Origin: Sanguinoderma infundibulare
Lineage: Eukaryota; Basidiomycota; Agaricomycetes; Polyporales; Polyporaceae
Assembly (NCBI GenBank): GCA_032821775.1
Contig: JAVLRN010000007.1
Coordinates: 2,852,001 to 2,916,000 of the forward strand
Length of the DNA stretch: 64,000 bases
Direction: 5' to 3'
Shown here piece by piece: positions 21,241 through 32,449 of this stretch. The stretch's first letter is position 1. Each line of letters starts with the position of its first letter. Made by a program: the position numbers and the translations under genes. The notes beneath the pieces were generated by a model, which saw nothing but the letters and a program-made list of their open reading frames with translations, had not been told where the DNA came from and did not search any database.

Positions 21241-23055
21241 CTGGACGCTCAAAGTCAGTCTGTGTCTCGGCTTCGCCTCTACTCGCCTCGCCTCGCTTAA
21301 TACAATCCGAGTCAGGACGATCCTCTGCCGTACAGCACGCGATCCCCGTTCACCTGTCTGCATCCGTCATGCGCCACGGCGCCGCCTGTGCTGCATAATT
21401 GTACCCGCCCTGCAGCCGTGTCATATCCATACGCACGTCGCGCCCCGCGCCAGCGCATTCGCACGTCCTTCCCCGCCGACGAGCATTAAACCCGATCCTA
21501 GCGACGAGTATGCGCTCAGCGCCGCCCATGGCGTGCGCAAGCACTACTAGCACGCACGCACGATCGGTCTCTCCGCAGCCTACCCGCATTCGCGTGTACA
21601 TCGAGATATCCGAACACTCATCGCTCACATATGTCATACTCGTCCGCGACGAACGTGCCATCCCCGGGAGCGATGCGCGCGACACCTCGCGTCGAACACG
21701 CCTTGGGCTTGCGCGGAGGCACATACGGTACAGCACAGCGTACGTATACGTAGTGGTGGAGCGAGCATTGAAATTGAAACCTGAGGCCCGACGAGCCCAG
21801 CCCACCATGGAGTTTGGCTTGCGGTCTCAGGGAGCTTGAGCTCTCGGAGTTGACGGAGGACTCACGGTGGTCGCCAGTCCACCCACGGAACGTCATGTCC
21901 GCGATCGCTTGAGTTCGGGTCCTGCTCGTCGTGTAAGCACTGGCAGCTTGCAGCACTAGCACGGAACGCGTGTGGATTTGGCAAGGCGACTACGAGCCTC
22001 CGGCGCCGGCGCCGTGCGTACGAGCCGATCGAGGGCCTGGTCGCGCGGGTCTGGGTACGTGTGGGGAAGCAGCGCACCTGGTTGTATTACTAGGGCGAGT
22101 AGCTGGTAGCTGGTCACTGGGCGTGCGTTGCCTAAATGCCTCAGTCCTGGTCCACGACGCCACGAAGCTCTACAACGAGACGCGGGCGAGCGGGGTTTGA
22201 GAATATTAACCGAAGGACGGTTGCAAATGAACGTAGGAACCAGCTGTGTCCTGCCAGTTACCGGTTCCAGAGGCCTCTTATTACGCGATCGCCGACGTCC
22301 AGTCCTCGATCTCGAGCAACCGGTATGAAAATGAAGTAATTGTCGATCACACACTGTCGTCAGGTACAATGGTCAAGGAGACCCCACGGAGGGGATCCCG
22401 GAAGAATCGTTTGCTGCATGTCGCGATCAAGAAACGAGGTGAAACTATACAACATCTAATACTACACGACCTTTATACAGTCGATATTTTTTGCTTTCTA
22501 TCGCGTATGTGTGTGTGTGTGTAACGGTGTGTACGCGCGTGCCCCCAAAAATGCAAGTCATAATCGGAAAACAGTGGTATGAAGTAAAAGATGACGTGTA
22601 CATGCGGATTGGGAACCAAAGGTCGTAACAATGAGGCGTGCAGTTGAACGTAAAAAGGCGTGAATGGGAATGGCAACGTCGTAAAAAAAAGCAAGAACGA
22701 CAACTAGTGTAACACCCCCGCCATGATAGGCCACGACTGCTCGTGTCTGCTGGAGGCGCGGCGCCCAAGGTCCGATAAATGATGCGCGAGAAGCCCGGCA
22801 CGCTCCGCGGGAGCGCGAGCCGAGTGTGGGATATCCCGAGGAGGATGAGAGGACCGTGATGAAGACGCCGATGCCCAAGGAGACCGAGCCTGAAACGAGG
22901 AATAAATAGCTCGAATAGAATGCATGAGGGTATCAACGGGGTCTCTAGGACGTGAGTTGACTGTGGATGAGACAAAGATGTGGATGGTGGATGCTGATGA
23001 TAGCTGATGAACGACGGAGGCAGCGCAGAGGGTGGGGAAGCTTTGAGGTACGCGC
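21241..23055. other. Intergenic, no recognised gene
   Basis: No supported gene in 1.8 kb. The segment 22445-23055 downstream of the secreted barrel protein is its likely 3' UTR and flank and is AT-richer. A (GT)n tract of about 15 bases lies at 22508-22522. Short frames on both strands lack domains. Confidence 0.45.
22508..22522. repeat. (gt)n microsatellite
   Basis: Short dinucleotide run in the 3' flank of the secreted barrel gene. No gene is attached. Confidence 0.7.
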
Positions 23056-23690
23056 TCAGGGCGAGAAGTCCTTGTTCTCGAAGTGCCACGAGACCGGGAG
23101 GACGCCGGTGTCGAGCGAGCCGAGCTCCTCGAAGAGGGACGGGCTCATGTCTGTTCACATGCAAAGAAGCAAGTCGCGAGTCAGCAACGCATCACAGTCT
23201 ATATACACTGCAAACGACGACAGAACGCAGAAAACAATGTGCTCACCGATGTCATAAGCACGGCAGCCAGGGCACTCGTCGCGAACCAGGCCGTACGCGC
23301 TCTGGCCGTTGGCGGTGTTGGTAATGTACATCCACTGTGCGGGCATTGTACGTCAGCGGGGGTGCCGTGCCGGACAAATGAAGGAAAGTGAATTAAAATG
23401 AATGTCTCGGCGCTTACCTGGTTGCAGTTACCACCGGAGCCATAGATCGCAGAGGAAATGGCAACGATCTTGTCACTGTTCACATTCCATTCACCGCATG
23501 CGCCGAGGCCGACGTCGAACCAGGTTCCCTGTGTTATGGGCTTGGGGTGAGCGTGAGGCGCGGAAATGAAATGACGAAGGACACTAACATGACCGGTGTG
23601 CGTGATGCGCTTCTCGAGGCTTATGGGAGCGGCGAGGACAGAGGCCAAGAGCGCGAAGGCGACCATGAAGAACGTGAAGAGGGACATCAT
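23056..23690 (-). CDS. Small secreted double-psi beta-barrel (RlpA/expansin-like) protein
   Basis: Four exons give about 131 residues. The N-terminus MMSLFTFFMVAFALLASVLA is a clear signal peptide and is followed by a Kex2-type dibasic site (SLEKR, residues 24-28). The mature part reads THTGHGTWFDVGLGACGEWN, SDKIVAISSAIYGSGGNC, WMYITNTANGQSAYGLVRDE, CPGCRAYDIDMSPSLFEELG and VLPVSWHFENKDFSP, the classic fungal RlpA-like barrel with four cysteines. The conserved aspartate of DMSP and the GTWF...ACGE block match the family. Such proteins are exported, often abundant in fruiting tissue or mycelium, and related to barwin and expansins; they may bind cell-wall glycans, and enzymatic activity is not established. 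Splice joins (donors GTTAGT, GTAAGC, GTGAGC) keep phase. The two adjacent ATGs leave the exact start open by one residue. Confidence 0.92.
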
Positions 23691-26663
23691 GCCGGAGGGA
23701 TCGAAGCGAGTAGGGTGTGGGCGTTAGATACTGTTCGGGTCCTCAAGGTTGGGTCGGGGAGGGCGGCGGAGGTGGAGGCGAGGAGGGGACGAAGGCGAGG
23801 CGGACTCGTGAGGAACTCCAAGGAACTGGCGAGGAGCGGCTTTTATACGTCGAGACCTACTGGACACCTTGGGGAAAATGCGTGGAATACTTCATCTTTG
23901 GTGCCTTGGGGGAAGGACCGGAGAAGCCACCTCGGACAGGTTCCACAGTGCAGGACGACGCGTTGGTTCGCGACCACATACACGGCGCCGGAGTTACTGG
24001 CGACGGCGGTACCCTGGAAAAATTGGGGTCGACGTTTCGGGTGATTGCCTGTTGGCATCCGGAGGGAGAGGAACGAATCAGAGGGAGGTAAGATAATACC
24101 GGAGAAGACGTCCGCAGCAGATAATGGGCGGAACGAGGAGTGAGGCGCCTCCGAGCTGAACAGGGAACGATAGCTGTGCTGTTCGATGGGCGGCAGATGA
24201 ATCAGTGAACGCGGCCGGCAAGGCGTCGTGCAGGTAACGTGGACAGCTCGGCGCACACTGCGAGTACGACGTGCGTGGACCGCTCGGATACGGTTGCGCT
24301 CATTGGAGGGAACGGACGCGCAACGCAAAAAGCATATCTGTAAAAGGGTAGGAATCCAATCACGCGATCGCTTACTCGGTTCCTGCCGACCAGGAACCGG
24401 GGTTGTCGAGGTCCATTCGATACCCTCGTGTTCATCGGCCCCGAGGCGGTGCAAAGACGGAAGATTTCTATCCATAACTGTCTGAGTAATGAATGGGTCC
24501 GAGACACTTGGCGAATGACGCACTCAGTTCTGAGATCTGGGCTTGATGAGTCTGACCCTCCATGTGCCACATGGTAAGCGCTGTGGCGGGTCCACCGGAA
24601 ATGTACGACCAGACTTGAAACACGCAAGGACAGTAAGCCGCCGAACGTTGAGAGATGTTGTACTTGCAGCGATATGGCGGTATATGTCAACTATCACATG
24701 GTGGTATCAACGACAAAGAAACAGCGACTGATGCATGGGACAACGCACCCATATGTCATAAATAGACTCAGCCGATAAAGCCACATTGTGCAGTGGTCAG
24801 CCTGGTCGGCGAAACATGGAAACTGAAGTAGCGGCGCTGGAGCGCCACTAACGTGGACCTTCGAGGCCGGGAAGATGGCAGACTGCTTCCGAAAGACTCT
24901 CGACGTCACGGAACGTGGCGCCTGGCTAAGAACCGTTCGTTTTGAAACGAGCAACAACCATGCTCTGCTCTGCCACTCGGGACGATGGAATTAATTGCGA
25001 CAGTGCCGATGGTAATGCATATACGCCACCAACCGGGGATGAGGCGGAGGGATTAGCGAGAGGCAACATACGAAGGGCCTCTTGCAACGCAGGCCATCCG
25101 ATGTACGTTGGACGTAACCTGTCAGCTGGTGTCTGGAAGGAAAGCAACGTAAATAGTACACGGTTGGAAGCTTGGAACACGCCAATCGTTGGCCCTTCCC
25201 CGAGATTGCCTGCTGAAGTCGTCGTATCTAGACGTAAGGAGCGTCAGTGAAAAGTTCACACCCCAACCTTCCCCAGACAGCGTCCGAGGAGTAACCAAGG
25301 GCGTAGAATCATGTGATGGGTAGTCCGGGGCGAGAACTGTCATAAGTATACGACGCGACTGGCACGCGGCAAGTCCGAGTCCACAGCACCCAGTTGGAGG
25401 GCGAGTACTTTGGACGACCGCTAAGGTGTGCACGACTAATAGAACATGGGAAGCAAGATTCGTAACACGAATGCTTTCCGGAAATCCAAAGACAAACATC
25501 TCACCTTCGTCCTAGCCGCCCGCGAACTGTGAGAGGCAAATGGAGGATGTTGTTTACGTCCTGGCGAGCGCTAAGTATTTCGGATGCCTGCAATGAAGCT
25601 ACGCAGACAGGCGCACCTGATGCAGGCAGGCAGGGCGGCGCGCACACACGTGTGTGATAAGGCACTTGTACTTTGACGGACCGACGGGGAAGAGGAAGAT
25701 CTGGCGTGGGGTTAGCGCACGAATACTACGGTGAAAACGAGCCCCGACAAATGGACATAGGTATTCCCCACACCGTCTGTCGGGACGCTGGGAACACATT
25801 ATGCACGATGGTATGAGGGCGGTCATGTATGTCACGCTGCCACGCCGAACCTCGATGAGGGGGACAAGTGACTGTGGGTTGCTCACCTCGTTTCAGAAGA
25901 CCCGTTCGACACTCAGGATGCTCCGTTCTCTTCCATCCGCTCGTCCGTCAGCATGCACCAGCTGAGTATCCTGTTACAATCTGGCGACAATGGCATGATG
26001 AATTCGGGAGAGCAAGGAAAATGCGATCGTGTTGGACATTGGCACGGCAACTTGAACGAGAAAAGAACCCAATTGTCGGTCGATCGACAATGCTGATTGT
26101 CCTATTGCCCCCATTGTCCTATAAGAACACACGGGGAAAGGTTGGTTCACATTACTTTGCGGCGAGAGACACAGTGAGGATGGGGACATGGTGGGCGGGA
26201 TCAGGTTGGGAGAAGCCAACCCGGTTCTTGGTGATGGAAGTTGGCTGCGAGGCGCTATTCGCCGGCAATCTCCGCTGGACCTGTTCTGGACCGGGCCATG
26301 CCCCCTCCACGCTGCATGCCCTAGCTTCAGAGATTCAGAAATGCGACCGTCATTAATGACCGGAGCGATGGAGGAGAGTGCGAGAGAGGCGCAGAGTAGA
26401 GTACAGGATGCGGGGGAATGCAGACGTCATTGGAGAGGGTGCGCCTAGTCGGGCGATGTGCAAGCGATTGGCCGATCAAAAGCCAGGTTAGCGTACAGCA
26501 ATCAGCAGCCAGTGCCCAGCCAGTCTTGTCCGAGGCGCCGCCACACTGCCAGTCCCACTCATCCTCCCTCCGCCACCTCACTCCTCCGTAGCACCATTAC
26601 AGTCTGCCGTACAGGGTCTGTATCATCTAACAGGTATCTGCGGAACATCGGTGCCTCGATAGA
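23691..26663. other. Unresolved 3-kb gap with exon-like pieces on the minus strand
   Basis: No gene could be assembled. Several minus-strand stretches bounded by GT and AG look like exons, for example around 24520-24560 (TMWHMEGQTHQAQ), 24740-24800 (CTMWLYRLSLFMTYG before a GTGCGT donor) and 25400-25499 (FGFPESIRVTNLASHVLLVV). They might belong to a degenerate or complex membrane-protein gene, but no start, stop or family was found. The left edge contains the promoter of the secreted barrel gene, the right edge that of Bzz1. A cluster of attgtc/gacaat hexamers sits at 25985-26120. Confidence 0.3.
26072..26091. promoter_or_regulatory. Palindromic attgtc/gacaat site in a motif cluster
   Basis: The 20 bases attgtcggtcgatcgacaat have inverted attgtc and gacaat arms. 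More copies of the same hexamer lie within 130 bases (near 25986, 26095 and 26113). ACAAT/ATTGT is the core recognised by HMG-box factors, which in fungi include mating and Ste11-type regulators. The site is about 570 bases upstream of the Bzz1 start. Regulatory function is inference from motif density alone. Confidence 0.3.
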
Positions 26664-29600
26664 ATGGCCGGTCCAAGCACTGGACAGACCTACGGACTGC
26701 ATCTTCCCGTGCGTCGTCCAACTCTCGCAGACTCCAAGGCACCGCGTGACGGCTCATTCCGCCTCTTTCACAGGACCAGGTTGAGCGAATATCCAGTCTC
26801 ACCGACGCGCAGCTCGAACTCTTCGAAGACGTAAGCTTCACGGCTCGAGCAGGCCTGTCGTAAACCTAAACGCATAGATTGACCACTTGACCTGCCTATC
26901 CTAGGTCCGCGACCTCCACACCCAGCGCGCCGCCCTCGAGCGCGAATATGCTACGAAATTGCAGCTTCTTGCCCGAAAAGCATCCGAAAAGAAAGCGAAG
27001 AAGATGCCAGCATTAGTCCTCGGCAACGAGCCCACAAAGGCTTGGGACGAGGATACAATTAGACAGAGGTCACCTTTCCGTTTGATTATCATGAGAAATC
27101 CTTAACCTTATTGCTATTTTCTCAGCACCCTGGAGAAGGCCTACACCCAGCTCCTTACGGCCATCAGTGACGCCGCTCAAGACCACATCAGCCTCGCCGA
27201 CTCGCTCACAAGTCAAATCATCGAGCCCTTGAAGGCCACAGAGCGGAAGCATGAAGACGCAAAAAAGAAGCAAGTCCAATTTTATCAGAAGCTCTTACAA
27301 GACAGGGACCGCGTCTATGCGGACCGCATCAAGGTCCGTCCATCGCCAGCTGTTCAACCCACGCACCCTGACCTCGTATCTTCAGAGCAAGCAGAAGGTC
27401 GCTCACCCCACCTTTCCCTCGTGACTCCCAAGTATTGACCGTTCCACAGTATGACGACGAGTGCACGGAAGTAGACACCTATCGACAGAAGCAGGTATAT
27501 TGTATCCCCTTCTTTTACAATACCGTGCGACTCCGCCTTACGTCCCGTTACGTATAGGAACGCTCTTCAGATGACCGCCATGCAGAAAGGGCGGCAAAGC
27601 AATACGAACAGCAACAAGTCGATATGCTTAACAGCAAGAAGTAAGTGTATATTCTCCACCCCACGCACTTCCTAACAAAATGATAAACCCCAGCGCATAC
27701 CTGATATCTATCGCCGTCGCCAATAAAGTGAAGGCCAAGTTCTACGACGAGGACTTGCCTGCCCTAGGGGACGTGAGTTACGTTCGACGAATCGCGTGAG
27801 CGGTATTGGTGGCGCTTGACTGACGATGACCGCTTCCAGCAATTCCGTGAGTTGGCACACGACCCCAGTTCGGCGAGTACCTGGGGTCTTACCTTGAATC
27901 GCAGAGGACTTGCACACCCGGCTACTTGCCCGCTTCGTTGGCATCCTCAAGCACGCTCAAGCTATCCAACTAAGACACCTAGACGCTATACGCGCGCATC
28001 TCACTGCATCTGAAGCTGCGTTGGATGCCGTGAACCCGGGTGCGGATCAGGACCTCTTCATCGATCACAACGTCGTGCCCTTCTCGCCGCCCCCAGACTG
28101 GACGTTCGAACCATGCGCCAGCCACTACGATACTGTACGCACAACCCGCCTGCCGGTTACTCCTTCCGTATGCTGATCGTTATCAAGGGCGACATGAGCG
28201 TAGAGCCGTCTTCGAAGGTGTACTTGCAGAACAGGTTGGGCAGATGTCGAGCCAAGCTTCAAGAACTCGAACCCGTGCTAACCTCGAAACGTAAGTACGG
28301 GTCTCTCGGGCCATTCAGTCTACCTCCCGTGTAGGCTCAACTTGGTTCCGGACATGACGTGACCCTAACTCACGGCCTTGCGACCCTGACAGGGAAGGAG
28401 GCGGAGCAACTCACCAACCTCGTCGAGGCGTATACCGCTGACCATGGGTTGGGCAACGTTGACGAGGTCCTTGACGTGAGTACTTGTTGACCAGTGTGGG
28501 CGTGTGCGAAAAGATCGGCGTTACTGATTATGGATCACTACTTGCTCACGGCATGATGCCAAAAAGAACTACCTAGATGCGCAACATGGACTGACCTTTT
28601 ATTCCTCCTCGGGAGCTGTACTGGGGGCCGAGATGGACACTATTTCTTCGGCGTTGGGAGGTACGGGACTTTTCTTTCTATCCCTTCCTTTTCTAGGCCT
28701 TCGCTTCCGCTTCGTCGGTCTGCCCGTGTAATTCCTACGTCGTTCCTTTCTCTCGGCTTTTGGTAGAATGGCGGGCTGATATAACACCATATTGATCGGC
28801 ATTATACCAACAGGCGACGAAGGCACTCAAAGTCCCCATTCATTCAAGAGCACCTCCTTCTCGATCCCGGCAACATGCGCATACTGCAAGGTGAGTTCTC
28901 GCCCTGCTCATCTTGCACAGCGCACTTCCTGAGAGGTTCTATGCTTCTCGTAGTCCAACATCTGGGGATTGAGTAAGCAGGGGAAAACCTGCAAGGCGTG
29001 CGGCATCTCCGTCCACTCCAAATGCGAACTCAAGGTTAGTATTATGTTTCGCCGGCGTTCCTATCGATCACTGCTGACGTACACGCATGCAGCTCCCTGC
29101 AGACTGCACCGGCACCCGCCACGGGGGCCGTGGTCACCAGCAGTCGGACTCTTTGTCCGCGAGCGTTTCTAGAACGTCGTCTATCATCTCGCAGAGCGAC
29201 TCGAGCAGTGAGTGCACAAGTCTCCTTCCCGATGCGTACGAGCCACAACTGATCTCCCTCTCGATAAGTAGTCGCGTCCAGACAGGCGACCCCAACGCCG
29301 TCCTCGTTCGCACCCTCGACACATGCTGCGGAAGAACGCGCGCCCGCCGCCCGGGTCGTCTTCGACTTCACGCCCACGTCCCCGTTCGAGCTCGCGGTGT
29401 TCGGTATGTATATGCCCGTTTGAAATTCTCTCATTCGTCTTCGCGCTCAACGAGCGAGCGTTCGTTTTTTTTAGCCGAGAGCACGGTGCATGTGCTCGAA
29501 GAAGATGATGGCTCTGGCTGGGTCAAGGTCGCCGACGACTCCGGAGGCAAGGGTCTCGTCCCGGCGTCCTACATTGAGTTGGTGCACGACGGTGCTCAGG

Positions 29601-30136
29601 CGACCACGGCCAGGAGTGCGACGGCTTCGAAGGGCCAGTCGCGAGCAAAGGTCGATTACGGTACGCAATTGAGCCTTTTATCGCCCCACTTTCCCCCCAG
29701 CCCCACTCCCCAGTTCTTCTTCGTGTGTTCTTTGTCCTGTTCGGGCTCACGTTCTCTTCTCTCGGATCGCAGTTCGCGGCGTATACGCGTACGAGGCGCG
29801 CGGCCCTGACGAGATCGACGTCGTCGACGGCGGGATGATCCAGCTCACTGATGGCCCGAACGGGGGACGCAGCTACGCCGACGGCTGGTGGGAAGGTACG
29901 TGTTTTGTCTGCGTGTGTGTGTGAGTGACCTCACAGGGGGGAACGCGGCCCCGCGGCCCCCCCCCAATGCTACGTGCAGTCCGAGGCTGATGGGCGTTTT
30001 GATCATGATCTCAGGGATAGACGCAAGTGGGAAGAAGGGGATATTCCCGAGCAACTACGTAAGTGGCCGTTTCTGATATCGTCGCGAGAAGAAGTCCAGT
30101 TTGAGACCGCCGATGGTGCAGGTGGAAGACGCATAG
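26664..30136 (+). CDS. BZZ1: Bzz1-like F-BAR / C1 / double SH3 actin-patch protein
   Basis: A gene of well over ten exons. Bzz1 binds curved plasma membrane at endocytic sites and activates Las17/WASP for Arp2/3 actin assembly. Exon 1 (26664-26708) encodes MAGPSTGQTYGLHLP, then DQVERISSLTDAQLELFED and the F-BAR coiled helices RDLHTQRAALEREYATKLQL, TLEKAYTQLLTAISDAAQDH and KKQVQFYQKLLQDRDRVYAD. A C1-type zinc finger follows (HSFKSTSFSIPATCAYC, KTCKACGISVHSKC). Two SH3 domains come next: VVFDFTPTSPFELAV with GWVKVADDSGGKGLVPASYI, and VRGVYAYEARGPDEIDVVDG with DGWWEGIDASGKKGIFPSNY. The domain order matches yeast and S. pombe Bzz1. The last exon is uncertain: after SNY a GTAAGT intron probably leads to a short KSSLRPPMVQVEDA-type tail ending at 30136, but termination soon after SNY is possible. 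Confidence 0.88.
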
Positions 30137-32449
30137 AAGAAGCGTGTTCGGACGGGCGTCGGTGCGCTCGCACAGGAGAAGTTGGATCAAAACCCCTGCG
30201 TTTGCGCAGACGAGGTCAGCGGTGGTCCGTCCGTGTCTGGACACATATGGGCCGTGCAGACGTCTGGAGACGTGCGAGCGCGCAGAGATTGCGAGGCGAC
30301 GCTTCGACGTTCTTCCCAAGGTCTTTGTGGGTTTTTGAATGTTTCGATTCCGTGTGTTACATAATATACAGTTTCTCCCCGAATTCCGGTCGGACGGTAC
30401 ATATACTCGAGTGGTCGTGGCGCGCACCACCCCAGAAGTACGTTCTGATGGGAGCCTGGGATCGGAAATTTAAGCAGGCAGTCGAGCCACGTTTCGCGGT
30501 GGACACGGTCCCGCGAACCGCTTGCCGATGCACAGGTGATCTTGGAGACCCCTCGCGTGAGGTCGTAAATTACATATATGTATCGTGTTTCCTGGCGTCC
30601 GGCGGTTAAATTGCGTCGTTCATAGAACGAGCTCGCTACGCGGGAGGATGACAGGCCGGGTTTACGCAGCGGGAAAAGACCTTGGGTCCCCTTCTTCTGT
30701 CCGGCGGATGGAGCGCTGGAGAACGCGAGGGCAGCCCTGAGCAACCTCGTGCGGACGATGGGCCTCTTCTCCGCGCCTTATCGTATGGCCCTCGTTGGCG
30801 AATGCGAAGGCGGTTCGTGGTGCCACCCCGGTCTGACCGCGAGGCTGGGCGGGCGGCCCAGGGTTGATTCAAGGAACGAGGGGCTGCATCTGGGCCCCTG
30901 AAACGAGGCTACTTATGGGGGGCGACGGGCGGGCGGAAGAGGTGTTGAAGCGGTCCGAGCCAGCGACTCGGACGGTGGACGCTGCGGTTTTTACGAGAGA
31001 GCGGGGCTGGCGTCGACAGCACGCTCTCTCCGGCGGAAAGTTCTCCTCGCGTTTCGGCGGGCGTATCGATTCTCGAAGCGCGGGTGCAATCAGCGTTCAG
31101 TTTTTTTTTCTTGGGAAAGGGGAAGGGAAAGGGAAAGGGAAAAGGGTCGCAGCGCGGATGGGCGCACGTACGGCGGCAGTGGCTATCTTGAACGCCGTGC
31201 GTGCACGAGGCCGGGGGCTTTGGGCTTGCTGCGCTGAGTCGCCGGGGATGATTCTTTGCGTTTTTCGACGCGGGAAGGAGAGGGGACATTCAAATTCGGG
31301 TCGGAGGACGAAAGGATGGGTGTATATAAACCTCGTCCTCTTGCCGATGCTGGACATGGCCATCCACCTCCTCGACTGGCACCGGTCCTCTCTGGCCGGC
31401 TTTGACACCGTCCATCTCGAGCCCCAACCGACCTCGGTCCTATCAGTCCTTCATTCGACACGAAGACGGTGCACGACTTACCTGAACGGCAGACCCGTCG
31501 CTGGGTGGCCGGGCGTGTCATGGCGCCTCGTCGACGCTGAGTGGTTTTTATTCTTATCATCCGGCAGCCTTTTGAGAGGGTGGTTGAGCCGGTGATGGTC
31601 CCGACCGAGGCATCGTTGTCGTTCGAGTCCTCATCGCAATAGCGGGGTTGCGTCCGCGCTTCACGAGTCCGTGTCGACCGGCGGCATCGCTATTGCGATG
31701 GATGACTGCGACGACGATGATCCCGAGGGCGGGACCGACGGGCAAAGTCACCCTCGTCAAAAGCCTGAGCAGCATAAAAGCCTGACCGTAGCGTCAGGGC
31801 CGGCCGAACGGCTGTTGAGAGACAGCCTGTTTCTTCTTCCTGTTTTCACTTGCATTAGCTGCTCTTGTGTGTTGATTTGCTGACGGCTCATACCTGCTTG
31901 CCTCATGACAGGTTGCAATCGGCTATCCGAACGAAACGCGGAGTCGAGCGGGAGTCGAGTGGATCGATTGTACCATGTTGCCCGTAGCTTTCAGGAGATA
32001 CGTGATGGCGTGTTAATAAAACAGAACCTAGTAATCCCACACCAATATGCGTGGGCAATTATGCAAGGTGTTGGCCCATGACGACAGTACTCTGGCAAGA
32101 TAGGCGGAGGGCGGCCCTTTGCATTCGCGCGAGTCTTATACAGCAATGAGCAGCCTGTGACACAAAATTGTTAAAATACCGCAGACGTGTGATAAAATGA
32201 TCGCCCAATTTGTGCGTGGACCTGACGTCTGGCCGAGTGCACCACGAAAGGCTTTCAAGAGACGATCTTCCAAAAATTCAAGGACGAGGCGCTTGCAGTC
32301 AAGAAAGAAGGCGCCCGCATGCACTACCAAACAGAGTGACTTCGCGGCGTCACACCTGTGTCACACTGATGCCGCCGCCCGCCCTGCTCGCTTTTACTCC
32401 GTACAACCAGCACCAGACCCTAGCTCGAAGCCATCCATCTGCTCGCACC
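30137..32449. other. Intergenic, Bzz1 3' flank and Caf1 promoter region
   Basis: No gene is supported in 2.3 kb. A plus-strand open frame at 30864-31595 has no domain and a doubtful composition. A purine-rich (gggaaa)n tract follows a T-run at 31100-31143. A TATA-like sequence (tatataaac) occurs near 31322 but leads to no convincing coding start. The last few hundred bases should contain the Caf1 promoter and 5' UTR. Confidence 0.45.
31100..31143. repeat. T-run followed by (gggaaa)n purine tract
   Basis: Nine T residues are followed by repeated gggaaa units (roughly four imperfect copies), forming a strand-asymmetric pyrimidine-purine switch in the gap between Bzz1 and Caf1. It is a simple-sequence repeat with no sign of transposon ends. 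Confidence 0.7.

Noticed and set aside
30864..31595. Plus-strand 243-codon frame downstream of Bzz1
   Set aside because: No domain and no convincing composition; it crosses a simple repeat at 31100-31143, which suggests chance.
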